Below are positions 37,101 through 50,000 of a DNA stretch of 64,000 bases, piece by piece (position 1 is the stretch's first letter; each line of letters begins with the position of its first letter). The stretch spans positions 11,982,823 through 12,046,822 of the forward strand of contig OZ025252.1 in the NCBI GenBank assembly GCA_964019135.1. The letters are read 5' to 3'. The notes beneath the pieces were generated by a model. That model did not search any database and was not told the origin of the DNA. It saw only the letters and a list, made by a program, of their open reading frames with translations. The stretch comes from Arenicola marina. Its lineage: Eukaryota; Annelida; Polychaeta; Arenicolidae. Made by a program: the position numbers and the translations under genes.

Positions 37101-37687
37101 AAGCCGTCATAATTGATTTCTTGATTTGGACAAAACTGTAATAAAATCATTCGCGGTAAAATAACAATTAAGTAGTATTGAGCTCAAGTGGCTCTATCAT
37201 ATTTGCTCATAAAATCACCCATATGCATCAGCAGTATGAGAAACATTGGATAAATCGATGTGTCTAAAACAAACAATAGCCGTCTCCCCATTTTCGCGAA
37301 TTATGGTTTATTCCGCTTGTCATCTGTAATTCGACAGTCGGCAACACAGCCAGGCCAGCACAAATATTGGGTATTCAGCGGGCTGTAGTGCGCCAAGTTT
37401 ACTGACCGCAGTTATTGATACGGGAAAATACAAGTTCAAAGTGTCTTACAACAATATATTGTCACTAGATAGTTAACAGGTGCTTATTTAAGTTGCATAC
37501 AGGTCTAGAAGGGACCCACCCTTTACTCCCCTCGCTCACCGCGCAGTTTGCCTGGTTCCACGGCCCATATCGTGAGCGAGTGAGTTGCGCAGTGAAAAAT
37601 TAAGGTCGCATATAACGCCGTTGTCCCCAAAATCTGATCCCGTGAGGTATCGCACACATAAAACGGGATTCACTTGCATGCCCTATA
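34132..37687 (+). mobile_element. TIR-bounded non-coding element, about 3.55 kb
   Basis: The left end TATAGGGCATG is mirrored by CATGCCCTATA at the right. Similarity continues inward for about 200 bp through GATTTTGGGGACAA, a CNGTGCGCA block, GGAACCAGGCAA and GGGTGGGTC. The interior is AT-rich, with no transposase or integrase frame. The terminal TAGGG and CCCTA are flanked by TA on both sides, which could be a TA target duplication. The termini resemble those of the 0.78-kb element at 26,564. I infer a non-autonomous DNA transposon or a decayed autonomous one. Confidence 0.75.
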
Positions 37688-38411
37688 GAATTTTATTGGC
37701 CTTCATAATGAATGCTATTGTTAACATGACCACAAATATAACAATAGCGCGAGTTAGCGGGGCGCTAGGCAATTTTATTGACCCGACATCAAGCTGTAGC
37801 AGCCCGGCACGGCTTCCTGCCCCTGACCCCTGGGTCCCGGCTTCCTGCCCCTGGCCCTCGAGCTATTACTTTTATGACGAGTTGAATTCAAGTTCAAGTT
37901 TACTTCACATATATCCTGGGCATTAACATATCAATTCGCATACAACGTTCGAAGTAAAATGTTTAGCGTTTTTCGCTTACAGGCCACATTTTGTGAGCCA
38001 GTCGCCTTTTTTACGACATAAAAGTACATATCAGTATATCATGACCAAGAAACGGCACGCGTAACTAGGCAACTAGGCGGCTAGGCGGGCCATTCAAATC
38101 AATAACCACAATTTGTTTGTGTGTGTGACGTCATTGTTCTACGCCATGTAACTATGGCAACGATTGTTTATTGAAGGAGCCACGGGGCGGTTTGGGTCAG
38201 ATTATAGGAGTTTAGCGGCTTCGGATTTAATGCCATTGTACTAGTTAACACAACCATCAACTCGTAATGATGACCTTTGATGTATGTAAGCGACCTTGAT
38301 GTTTCTCGACGAGGTATTGGATAGCTGTTGATTATCTGGTGACCACTGATGCTCTTATTGACCTTTGATGTCCGTCAACGACCTTGATGACCTCGATGTG
38401 CTTGGTTGGCA

Positions 38412-38545
38412 ACTGGGCCCGTATTCTCGAACGAGTTGCGATCTTCGCAACTCGACTTCCTCGCAACTCGACTTCCTCTTCCTAACTTTCATCGCAAAAT
38501 TTGCGATGTGTTCATACGTCTCGCAACTAGTCGCAACTAGTCAGT
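38412..38545 (+). repeat. Dispersed repeat with GGGCCCGTATTCTCGAA end
   Basis: Begins GGGCCCGTATTCTCGAACG and continues with repeated CGCAACTCG and TCGCAACTAG words. The reverse complement of 50,330-50,515 has the same start and the same TCGCA-rich composition, so these are two copies in opposite orientation. Confidence 0.7.
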
Positions 38546-38549
38546 AATC

Positions 38550-40120
38550 ATGGTGGCAATTTTCATGGCGAGTCACTTACTTCGACGAAGGCTCCGACAG
38601 CGGATCGCTAGGCTTCGTGAAGATCCATTCACGAATCTCAACAACAATAAGGTGTTTATAAGGATATGTTGTGGTATGATTATAAGGCCGCAGTGCAGCT
38701 AAAATAGCGTCTTTGTTCCAATCTAAGCGCGCGTGGCTAATTAAGTGACGTCAAATGTATTGTGACGCAATGCATCAAAGATGTTACTTAGCAGCGAGCT
38801 ATACGTACAAGTGACACCGACAGCCCCCACCCCCCCCCCCCCCACCCACTCCCACCACGAACTGCTTTAGTAACCTATATTAATATGTCATAGGTGCTAC
38901 CTAACCTGAGCGAGTGCGTTAAACTGAAAAATACATACAATATATTATTGTGATATATTATCATATAGCATATCTCTGCAAAGGCCAAAGCGGCAAACTG
39001 TCAGCTATAATGAATACCACAATAGGGCATTTGGGGATCATTTGGTGATTATGGTTGGTGATCTTCCCCCTCTCAGAGGTATGCTATATACGTAAGATAA
39101 ATCAGTAGGGTCTCATGGGCTAGGGGCAGTGGTTAGTCTGAATGTTGGAGTCGGTTTCATAAGAGGTTCGTTAATTAATTTAGTATTATCTCAAGCGTGC
39201 AGTAAGCGTTTGTTTGCAAAAGTATGTCTTTAGCTTATTTATAAGCCAACATTTGTGATCAATGGAGCTTCATCATGTGCAATATTACGAGAAGAATAGA
39301 TTGCCACATAAAGGAAAGTATGATTGAATTGATTGGGTCTCTGGGTCCTGCAGCATGCAATTTTTTTTGAGTGTTCACTTAAATTTTAGTGAAGATATCG
39401 GCCAGAACATCTGTGATATGCGGTATTAATGAATTTAACTTGATTACATCTATGCTGCTGGATATTTGTTCATAAGATGTATTATTTTATCACACACTCT
39501 AGGTCTAATATTATGAGGAATATATCCTTTACCGTTAATTATGCTTAAATGGGAAGCCCGTTCTGGTCGTAAGGGCAGTGACAAAATTGAGAATAAAGTC
39601 TACAGATATGTTTCCTGAAAACAAAATTATAACTACGACTGAATGAGAGAGAATAATACTTCAAGGATTAAAAACCGCTTTTGTCGCCCGTAAGTATACT
39701 TTTGGTGGCAGCATACCTTAACTCCCCCCTCGCAAGAACACTATTCGGGTCACTATGATGTCTTATATGTGCATGTAAATACAAGCCAGGTATAGGGAAA
39801 GGTTTTATAGTTCTATGGTGAATGCAGCTGTGAAAAGCATATGTGGTGTTGTGAACTGTTTAATGCCTTCGTCATCGCCCATATTGGGTAACGAGTTTTG
39901 GAGTGTCGACTGACTAACGATCTAAAATTACGTTAGGAACATTAAACTAATGACTGGGTTTTGATGGTGTGTGTGCCTGTGTGTGTGTGGTAGGGGAGGG
40001 GGTGGTGGGCATAGTTACCGACCTAGCCCTAATTGGGACCTAGTGATCGACTGGCTGCAACAATGGGCAGGCCAGGTGGGAAATATCGGACTAAGTTTCT
40101 GGGTCTTGTCTACAAGGCTG
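38550..40120. other. Intergenic stretch without a recognised gene
   Basis: No domain-bearing open frame. It includes a C run at 38,830-38,843. Confidence 0.5.
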
Positions 40121-40129
40121 GGGTTGCAC

Positions 40130-40535
40130 GTGGTGGAAAGGGTCTGCATCGCCCGCGGGGTGGCCCCGGCTCGGGGAATGCGAAGTAGGAAGGGGCAGCG
40201 GAGATGCCCCGGTTTGCTAGGGATGTCCACGATGTGAAATAAGTCACCCTACGCGACCTCGCCGCCCATGCCACCCTGCTGCCACCGTCCTTACCCACGG
40301 CCAGTGCTACCCCGCGGCTCCCCTCCAGTATGTACGAACCCCCCGGCCCCACCGTACGCGACTTCGCGGCCGGGGCCATCCCGCTGCACATCCATACTAC
40401 GCAAGTCCCCAGCCGGGGCCACCCCGCAACCCTGCAGTCCTTCTCCACTACGTTCGATCCCGGCCGGGGACCCCCCGCTGCCCCTCCCTACTACGCAAGC
40501 CCCGCTGACCACCGCGGCTCGAGTTGGGGCGAAAA
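40130..40535 (+). repeat. GC- and CpG-rich degenerate repeat patch
   Basis: CTACGCGACNTCGC, GGCCGGGGCCA and CTACGCAAGNCCC recur at loose 55-90 bp spacing. The patch stands out from AT-rich surroundings. Open frames on both strands are proline- or glycine-rich and have no recognised domain. It could be a decayed minisatellite or an isolated CpG-rich element. Confidence 0.5.
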
Positions 40536-41700
40536 AGCCGTGAGCGAAAAGCCTGCACTGGGTACGCCTTGGTTGTTAGCACCTTCCAGAGGGTGAAAAG
40601 TCCAGTTACGCCTATCACCCAGAACTTGTAGGCCACTAAAAACAAAGCTAGATAACAACACTCTTTTAAAATCAATTTAAAATTATAAGTTTAATTACGG
40701 ATTCGCAGAGAAAAAAAGTTAAAACTTACAACGATAGTCATGATTTGAGAAAAGGAAAACCCGCGTTTAAATATATTCGAAAATGAATGCTGGCGCAGAG
40801 CGGATAGGTTTGTCGTCTGTCTGCATTCGGATCGTGCGCCACCTAGCGAATGCTATACATGTCACCACTTTCGAAAATACAACGTATCCAAGTAGTCCTT
40901 GGAAACAAGAACGTTTTTTGTAACGTTGGCAACAACATTCAGACTATGACGTCACAAAACATTTTAGTCTCGCTTCGCTAGACCTTTATCAATAAATTTC
41001 AAACAATGTTTATGTCTAAACGAAGAATACTAATTCTTTCTTCACATAAATATGCTAATTTTCAAGTAAAACACTTCATATGACAATTAACAACAAAAGT
41101 TTTATCGAAATTAAGGTGTAAAAAGCGGCCGTAGATGTCGCAAACTGGTGATGCCAAAAAGTGGCCCATAGTTGGGGACCGGAAGTCAACACTGACAACA
41201 GAAACCGAGAGAGAACAGAGACATGAAAGTGATATGATGTTTGAAATATACGTGTGTTAGTCTATAGAGCTCGTGCTAACGCACTCGCTATTATATTTAG
41301 GATAAAGCGGAGAAAATCAAAGCGAGACATTTATATTATCATAATATGTCATAGGTAAAACCTAAAGGCGAGCATAGCCTCCAATGCTCCATACGATAGC
41401 GATACAATTTGTTTGGTACCAATTGTTTAACCCCCACTGCTTGGTGAGAACCATTTACTGAACCTCTGATAACTTATACATTACTCATTAATCCACAGGC
41501 GCTCAGATCTGCTGACAGAACCCCAGCATTAATGGCCGTGGTCAATTAAAACATGTAGGACTATCAACTTTCATGTCTTGCTTTTCTAATTCTGTGATAA
41601 AAGAAACTAGAATTTGTCAAGCATAGCTTGAGAGGAAAGACGAAAATTTGGGTTATGGGACCAATTCGACTATGTTGAGGCCCATTTCATGACTTTGAAA

Positions 41701-41890
41701 AATTGAGGAGGCCTGGTTCCCGCCAAAATGGTCCCATAGGGTCCCATGTTAAACTTTGGGAATTTTTAGCAGAAAAACTATTCGGGCGATTTGCACAAAT
41801 GAAAGACGGTATAGAAGGTAATAATGAACCCAATACGTGAAATAATTTGCAGCTTGATTAAATGGAAACTATGAACGTTATAGCAATTTT
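41701..41890 (+). repeat. Dispersed repeat copy 1 (partner 46,625-46,820)
   Basis: AATTGAGGAGGCCTGGTTCC and about 65 further bases are nearly identical to the copy at 46,625, and similarity then decays over another 100 bp. Confidence 0.85.
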
Positions 41891-42499
41891 CCCCCTTGCT
41901 TGCTTGCTTGCTTGCTTAAGCAACTCACTCTTTGTTTTATATGCCTCAAGGCGAGCCGCTGAGGGGATCGAAATCCGTGGCAGGCGCCGTGGCAGGCGCC
42001 GTGGCATGTTGCCTCGGCTCGCGCCCAGCTCGCAACTGAGGTCGTCTGCGGCTCTCTATCTATCTTTATACGTGAGACGCGCGGACCTTTTAGAGGGCAC
42101 CCCAGTTTTTGCATACAGCCAGCAAGGGGTCACATGCACCAAGCCAAGAACTCAGCTCGCCTCGGCGACCAACTCGGCTCGCCTCGGCTTAACGTGTGAA
42201 TGCATGGTGGCAGGCCGGTATAGGCTGGCTGCATGATGAAATTTGAAATAACGGCCGTTAGGAAAAGCGTGGCAGGGGGAAACTAGAGAGGGAGGGAGGG
42301 AAGGGGGGGAAGTAGATGTAATGTAATGGAAGGGGGTCGAGCGAGGGGAAAAGGGAATATTAGAAATGCTCGGGGACGTGGTATGAACTTTAGATTGAAA
42401 GATATAGTAATTTTTCGGGTTCAGAAAGGCTTTGTGGAATGAGGTTAGCGGCCTAATGGATAGGGAATTGCGTATGCTGGTTGCGTGCTGATTTGGACT

Positions 42500-42527
42500 T
42501 AGTATATATATATATATATATATATGA
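42500..42527 (+). repeat. (TA)n microsatellite
   Basis: An uninterrupted TA run of about 13 dinucleotides. Confidence 0.95.
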
Positions 42528-42811
42528 CACTTAGGTTGACGGGCGAAATGGTAGGCCTTCATGCCTTACGTCGGCTCGTAGTTTTTGGTGGTGACACTTT
42601 TTTTTCATTACTGGGCCAGTAAAAAAAAAGTCTTGCAAATTGTCGGGTCGTAATGCTTGTAAATGAGGCCTTAGGCCGTCTGGTAATTTTTAGGTGACAG
42701 GAATTGTTGAGGATTATGAAAAAAGTGAATAAAACCGATATGACAGATGCATGGCTGGCAGGCATCGGCCCGTCCGTGCGTGTGCACTGAACTGAGAAGG
42801 AGGCGCAATGC

Positions 42812-43132
42812 CGATCGATCGATCGATCGATCGATGGATAGATGGATTTGAATTGGCTAAAAGTTGAAGCAGGTAAGTGTCTAGGGGATACCAGTGCGAT
42901 TTGTTGGTAGTATGTGACCTAAGGCTGTCCTATCTAATACTAATTGCTTCGAACGACGTGTATTCGAATGACTAGCGATCGATCGATCGATGGATAGATG
43001 GATTTGAATTGGCTAAAAGTTGAAGCAGGTAAGTGTCTAGGGGATACCAGTGCGATTTGTTGGTAGTATGTGACCTAAGGCTGTCCTATCTAATACTAAT
43101 TGCTTCGAACGACGTGTATTCGAATGACTAGC
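42812..43132 (+). repeat. 156-bp tandem duplication led by (GATC)n
   Basis: A segment starting in GATCGATCGATCGATGG and running through GATGGATTTGAATTGGC to ATTCGAATGACTAGC occurs twice head to tail, 156 bp apart, with no difference that I can see outside the GATC run. This looks very recent. Confidence 0.95.
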
Positions 43133-43275
43133 AACTTCGCTGTCTTTCGCTTGAAGGAGTGAGCGATGATATAACTATAAGCCGCCCAGCTCGCTCGCGC
43201 CGCCTACTGTCAGAGTGTTTTAGCATATGTCAGACGACCGTTGACATTGTTTTGCCAAAAAATTAAATTAACTTT

Positions 43276-43310
43276 CTCTCTCTCCCTCCCTCCCTCCCTC
43301 CCTCCCTCAC
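43276..43310 (+). repeat. CT/CTCC microsatellite
   Basis: A short CTCTCT run followed by about seven CTCC units. Confidence 0.9.
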
Positions 43311-43689
43311 TGGATGTGTTTTCTTAAAATATATTGGCCTTCAACCGGTGGTTATTTTAATAATAACAACAACAACTTGTGGGTGTCAGTAGCTGCTAAG
43401 CTTAGTACTGACTGACTGACTGACAGAATGACAGATAGACTCAAACCAAGACAAATATTTGCAGGATGAAGGTACGTCGTCTGCTAGTGGCCCGGCCTTT
43501 TCTGCAAGGATGGGGGAAGACTTCAATACATGGAAGTTTATCGCCACGTACTGTTTAGAATTAAATGGAGAATCGATGGTAATTAATATCATTCATGCCA
43601 TGATTATTAATTACTTACTGCCACGGTCATAATACGTCGAATTATAGAGTTGTTGTTGTTGTTGTCACGGCAAGGCCTTGTTGGGGGTG

Positions 43690-44550
43690 GTAAATATAAT
43701 GATTAGTGGTACGATTTCAGTATATTTCTCTGCATATGGAATAATTTTGCCCTTAAGCATTGTTCAAACATGTCGCAGTGCCAATACGTGGAATATTAGA
43801 CTTACCGAGGGCCTTATTAATTATAAATATAATGATTAGTAGTATGATTTCAGTATATTTCTCTGGATATGGAATCATTTTGCCCTTAAGCCTTGTTCGC
43901 CCGGCGGTGCCAATACGTGGAATATTAGAAATAACACGGGCCTTATTAGTCATAAATATAAGGATTAGTGGTACGATTTCAGTATATTTCTCTGGATGTG
44001 GAATAATTTTGCCTTTAAGCATTATTCATTTATGTCTCGGTGCCAATACGTGGAATATTAGAAATAACGCGGGCCTTATTAGTCATAAATATAATCATTA
44101 GTGGTATGATTTCAGTATGTTTCTCTGGATATGGAATAATTTTGCCCTTAAGCATTGTTCAAACATGTCGCAGTGCCAATACGTGGAATATTAGACTTAC
44201 CGAGGGCCTTATTAATTATAAATATAATGATTACTGGTACGATTTCAGTATATTTCTCTGGATATGGAATAATTTTGCCCTTAAGCATTGTTCAAACATG
44301 TCGCAGTGCCAATACGTGGAATATTAGACTTACCGAGGGCCTTATTAATTATAAATATAATGATTACTGGTACGATTTCAGTATATTTCTCTGGATATGG
44401 AATAATTTTGCCCTTAAGCATTGTTCAAACATGTCGCAGTGCCAATACGTGGAATATTAGACTTACCGAGGGCCTCATTAATTATAAATGTAATGATTAG
44501 TGGTACGATTTCAGTATATTTCTCTGGATATGGAATAATTTTGCCCCATA
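43690..44550 (+). repeat. 133-bp satellite, about 6.5 copies
   Basis: Copies of CCAATACGTGGAATATTAGA ... GCCCTTAAGCATTGTTCAAA recur every 133 bp (for example frame marks at 44,155 and 44,288). The 3' copies are nearly identical, while the copies around 43,900-44,050 are diverged (GAAATAACRCGGGCC variant). Overlapping open frames in it are repeat by-products. Confidence 0.95.
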
Positions 44551-44610
44551 AATATTAGGAATTCATGTATCGCTCGTCATACGTTGCATTATAAAGTTAT
44601 CGTAGGCCTT

Positions 44611-45420
44611 ATGTATGTCATGTATGTATGTATGTATGTATGTATGTATGTATGTATGTATGTCATGTATGTCATGTCTGTCTGTCTGTATGTATGTATG
44701 TATGTATGTATGTATGTATGTATGTCTGTATCTCTGTATGTCATGTATGCATGTATGTCTGTCATGTATGTATGTATGTCATGTATGTATGTCATGTATG
44801 TATGTATGTCTGTCTGTATGTCTGTCTGTCTGTCTGTCTTGTATGTATGTCTGTATGTCTGTCTGTCTGTCTTGTCTGTCATGTCTGTATGTCCTGTCTG
44901 TCATGTCTGTATGTCTGTATGTCATGTATGTATGTCATGTATGTATGTCATGTATGCATGTCATGTATGTATGTCATGTATGTATGTCATGTATGTATGT
45001 CATGTATGTATGTCATGTATGCATGTCATGTATGTCATGTATGTATGCCATGTATGTATGTCATGTATGTATGTATGTCATGTATGCATGTCATGTATGT
45101 CATGTATGTATGTCATGTATGTATGTCATGTATGTATGTCATGTATGTATGTCATGTATGTATGTCATGTATGCATGTCATGTATGTCATGTATGTCATG
45201 TATGTATGCCATGTATGTATGTCATGTATGTATGTCATGTATGTATGTCATGTATGTATGTCATGTATGCATGTCATGTATGTCATGTATGTATGTCATG
45301 TATGTATGTCATGTATGTCATGTATGTATGTCATGTATGTATGTCATGTATGTATGTCATGTATGCATGTCATGTATGTCATGTCTGTCTGTAAGTATGT
45401 ATGTCTGTATGTACGTATGT
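44611..45420 (+). repeat. Compound (ATGT)n / CATGTATGT array
   Basis: A mix of ATGT, CTGT and CATG tetranucleotides that becomes a regular CATGTATGTATGT pattern after 44,930. All three plus frames stay open and read as Cys/Met/Val/Tyr strings, which is expected for tetranucleotide DNA and does not indicate a gene. Confidence 0.97.
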
Positions 45421-45424
45421 ATAA

Positions 45425-46620
45425 TATTTGTTGATGACAATAAATATGTAACATTGTATCCTTCGTTCTTAAGTATTTCATGGATATTGTAGCCGCCTAA
45501 TCATATGGTACCAGGGGGGGTGGGTAGGTATTCTATTAGGGCTATGTATACACATATGGGTTAGGGGGTCATAAGGGGTGGGGAGGTGGCATATACGCTG
45601 CATATGTAGCCTAATTAGGGCAATGTGCTTACACGCTGCATACGTCGTCGGAATTAGGGCGGCGGCCACTGCAGCTGTTTGTTTTCTCTCAGTGTCAGTG
45701 TCACGAATGTTGCGCCAACCAACAATCACACACCTATAATGTAATTGATCTAGGTCTATCTACATCTACATGTGGCAAATATTCATCATGAGTTAATGTT
45801 AATCGAAATACACATCTGAGTTAGAGCTTCCCTGCACGTAAGCTACATTCAAACACCGCGGGCAGTCGAAGCGAGCGAGGCGCACTCAAACCGGATCATC
45901 TTGTGACGTCACCAATCTCTACTCTGGGCGGGGGTTTGGAAGTGGATCGTTCGCTGCTTGAGTTTATTTTGGTGACTTTAGATATTAATATTTATGGCAT
46001 ACGAGACATTGTAAAATAATTGCATCTGATAAATGGCTTTAGTAACCACTGAGAAATGTATATTTGACAGTGGTTTAGAAACAAATACCCCCCCAAGAGA
46101 TGGACTTTAAGGCCCATTTCATGACTTTGGCATGGCACGACGTCAGTCATTTGGCGTATCGAGGCCTTATAGTGGGCTTGGCCATGTCAACGTGTGATTA
46201 TTTGCTAGCGTCCAAACTACTGCTTTGATTTTGATGCAATTTGGCAAACATGATGCCAGTAATATGGGTACGTATTCCACCACATATGAGTCATCTACCT
46301 GCATTTATGTAGTCACAGCGAATTTTTTGCGCTTTCGGCAATGTCAAAATTGATCATCCAATTACTCGAAAACTATAAAAGTGAGGTGAAATCTGAGGAC
46401 AGATTACTTTTGCGTATCTCTCTGAAGAATACTCTGAAACAAACCGCGAATCTCTAGTCCAAATATTAACGAAATTACGCGGGAATACATGTTTCGTAAC
46501 CATGACCTTGATGTGACCTTGACCTTGGAAGCGTGACCTTGGTCAATATAATATTTTACGCCCAAATACTAATGTCATGTCTCACGCAACGTGTCGTTTG
46601 TCTGACATGTCCCTTTCATG
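45425..46620. other. Intergenic stretch without a recognised gene
   Basis: No coding exon was recognised. Near 46,500-46,550 several TGACCTTG words occur in a row (direct repeats of a TGACCT half-site); this appears to belong to the adjacent dispersed repeat. Confidence 0.5.
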
Positions 46621-46624
46621 GAGA

Positions 46625-47050
46625 AATTGAGGAGGCCTGGTTCCCGCCAAAATGGTCCCATAGGGTCCCATGTTAAACTTTGGGAATTTTTTGCGGAAGA
46701 ACTATTCGGACGATTTTCAAAATTAAAACACCGTATACAAGGTACTTACGAGCCTAATATGTGAATTAATTCTGAGCGTCATTAAGCAAAAACTCGGAAC
46801 GCTATAGCGATTTTGCCGATTTTTGGTCCTATCTATCAATGGTTAAGCGAATTTCGAAAAATTCCTGTGACCTTCACCTTTGACCTACATGGCCCATCTA
46901 CGAACTTGACCTGTCGATTGGCTGCCGGAATGTTTTGGTAAAAGAAGAGAACGATATCTTTAGTCATTCGACAGATAATGCTCCGACAGACAGACAGACA
47001 GACAAACCGAACACACCGACATAAGACGAAAATCGTAGATTTTCGTCTTA
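46625..47050 (+). mobile_element. Dispersed repeat copy 2 ending in (CAGA)n and a hairpin
   Basis: The first 200 bp match 41,701-41,890. It continues to a GACAGACAGACAGACAGAC tract at about 46,986-47,003, then a perfect palindrome at 47,022-47,050 with 13-bp arms TAAGACGAAAATC and a GTA loop. The related copy at 41.6 kb is preceded by AAGACGAAAAT. It has no open reading frame of note. Confidence 0.7.
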
Positions 47051-47059
47051 ATAATATCA

Positions 47060-50000
47060 ACTCTTGTTCTGTAATAAATAAAAAATGATATCAACTCTTG
47101 GCTCATACAGTCTTTATTTTTTGTAGTTTTGAGGTCATAAATAACTGCAGCTATAACTATACAAAGTGATGTTCACAAGTAGGGAAGCTATATGCATGTA
47201 CTATAGCAAACACCTCTCTTTTAATTATCTCAAGTTTAGCTGCAGGTGTGTATTTAGGTATTGATACAACTATTACATAATAGCTCCAGGTATTGAGACA
47301 ACTATTAGAGATCTACAATAATAGCTCCAGGTATTAAGAGTTTTTAGTTTTAATAACTTCCTATTCTTGCCTGAATTTTGCTTAAGCTTAAATCCAATTT
47401 CGTACATTAAGTTCTGCTGCTTTAGTAGCTGAGATTCAGTAGGTAAGTTTCTGTTTTTAACATTGGCGAAAAGAAAGTCATCCTAACTTAGTCCAAATCC
47501 AGGAATCGGTCAACCTTGTTCGACGCATCATACACGGACGCCTGATGACGTGATATCAGGGATGAACTGACAACTCAAATAAACCCAGTTGAATGTGACA
47601 CAAACTTAACTTATGTGGTAAGGTGAAATGTTTCCGATGAGACCTAAGCACCTAATGTATCATCAACCTTGATCTAAATTTACAAAAGCTGAACTAAATA
47701 ATAATGTAAAAAGGTTATAATGTCAACGAAGCTGTGAACTGTTGACCAGTCTGCCGTGAACCGTCGTCTACGCGTTCGACTTGTGCTGCCACCTGGCGAA
47801 TGCATCGCACGCGCGTGTTGAGCGCCCTCTGTCAGGGGAGTGGAAACAGCATGTTGTCGCTATGATCAGCGTTTCATCAGTTGGAATTATGTTTTTGTGT
47901 GTGAATTATCTACATATGTACATTCTTTTGTGAATGTGCGGGTTTGGACTGCATATAGGTTTTTGACAAAAAAAATAAACATGAAATTTCCCAGAATGCG
48001 TTTAAACGCATGCGCATGTCACACCACTGGGGGTCGACTTCCTGTTGAATTTTTTTCGCGCTTTACAGTATGGGATTGAGATACAGATTTTGTCAGTTTT
48101 TTTACGTGTGTGTTATCTAAAGAGCTCGCTACGCTCGCTATAAATAAATATTGATCTAATACATCTACAGCAATAAAGTTATCTGTTAATGTGCATTCAA
48201 ACTTAACCCTAGTCGAAGCGATGGTTTTGGCGCTGTACGTAAGTGCCTCGAATATGTTACGCTCCATATGCAACAAAACAATAACTGCCCATACGATTTC
48301 TGTCATATTCGGCATGTCACTTGATCATGGCAATCCCTTTAAAGTGCGGAAATTTCCACAAAATCGAAGCGACTGTTTTTGCGTAATCGCTGAAATAATA
48401 TTGATGTCTGGAATCGCGGGTTGCACGTGAATCTAGCGCAATAACATAATATATATATTGCTGTGAAATGTGTCGCTTCGATTTTCCTAAACTTCTAGCA
48501 CTTTATCTAAATTTGTCCTGATGAAGTGACAAGCTAAGTTGAACAGCAAGCGAATGGGCGATATCGCTTATGTCTAAGTTTGCTATTCTGTGACAACTCT
48601 ACATTCGACCATTTACTACATATATTTTACCATGTCTACGCACCGACCATTTGGGTATCCATGGTACATAGTTTAGGCTTTACCAGTACATCTACAATGG
48701 CGGGGGGCCCCTTCCCATAATCCTTGCTCTTGCTAGCAAGGCGAAGTGATAAGCGTGATGTGCACTCATGATTTTTGCAACTTTGTATCGTTTATTTCTT
48801 TATTGACGTCATATCGAGCGTCACGACCAGCGAGCACGCTGTTATTCTTGCATAACTTTTATTTGGCTAAATGTAGCATACTATTACAAAATGTGATTCC
48901 GACTGACCGAGTTGAGCCCTGCATGTCAGAGATCGTATACTATAGGGAATAATCTCTCTGATCATATATATATGCCAACTTAATCCGCCCCTGGGGGCCG
49001 GCATGCGAGTTGTGTCGCCTGCCTGCCCCCGGAGGTGGATTAATTTAGTTCATGAGGATTGAATCGGCAAATTTAAAGATTCGAGATTCAGAATTTAAGT
49101 GTAAGATTGAGTTCAATTATTTCTTGCTATGCTGCTTGTTTGCTGTTATATGAGATACGGAGCATATGTTGAATTATCCGGACAATAATTCTTATTTCAA
49201 AATTTATTTTGAACTTAATTTTTTTTGGAAATGTGTATATATTTTGCGTGCGCTTTCGTTCATGCTTACGTGTGACGTCACAGAGACTACACATACTTTG
49301 TTTCAAATAATGGCGCGAGTGCACGTTGTAAAGATTTGTTTCAGCTACACCATGTATACCATGTATACAGTGGTATCAACACGCGACAAACTCAGTTACT
49401 AAAAGCCTCCTACACTCATTTGAGTGGTTCAGGTTGGAAGCATGACACGTTTAGTCGCGCCGTCACGGCGTCAGTTGTCAAAGTGCCTCAGTGCTAAAGT
49501 CTAATTAATGGATTACCATGTTACAAGATCTTAAATAACCTGAGATAGTGTCTGCTCTGTGCTAGTGGATTACCATGTCCCACCCGTGACCGTGTCTCGT
49601 AGATCTATGCATGATATCGGATACTATATAAATCTGCAACATACGACGACGACAGCGTCACTTACGCTTGCCAATGTAAGTTAGGCTAATGTGCGTAAGT
49701 CGTTTAGCTTACTTTGCCTTGATATTGATAAACAAACCATACCATACCATCAGAGAACTATACATAGAAAGCACTTATTGGAACCCACCAACCTTTGAAA
49801 ACTTTCTCATATTAATGTCTTGCATCAATACTGAAACTCAAAGAAATTTGGCTATGTATATTTACACTGTTGAGAAAAGAGGGATATTTTTGATCAATAC
49901 TTGATAATTTATTGTGTACACCCGTTCATTTTGTATTTAGTTTTCATTGGTTCGTTTATATGATGTACTTTGGGCCTGATGGCCTTGGAAACAGAAATTA

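Noticed and set aside
40015-40600. GC-rich open frames as a possible gene or CpG-island promoter
   Set aside because: Frames on both strands are low-complexity, the sequence is loosely periodic, and no gene starts nearby on either strand.
43753-44500. Overlapping 70-110-codon frames with hydrophobic IIPLSIVQ-type repeats suggesting small membrane proteins
   Set aside because: They are frames of the 133-bp satellite and shift frame at each copy because 133 is not divisible by three.
44584-45492. Overlapping 250-300-codon Cys/Met/Val/Tyr-rich frames resembling a cysteine-rich or metal-binding protein
   Set aside because: All three plus frames are open because the DNA is a tetranucleotide array; the composition reflects ATGT/CATG words.
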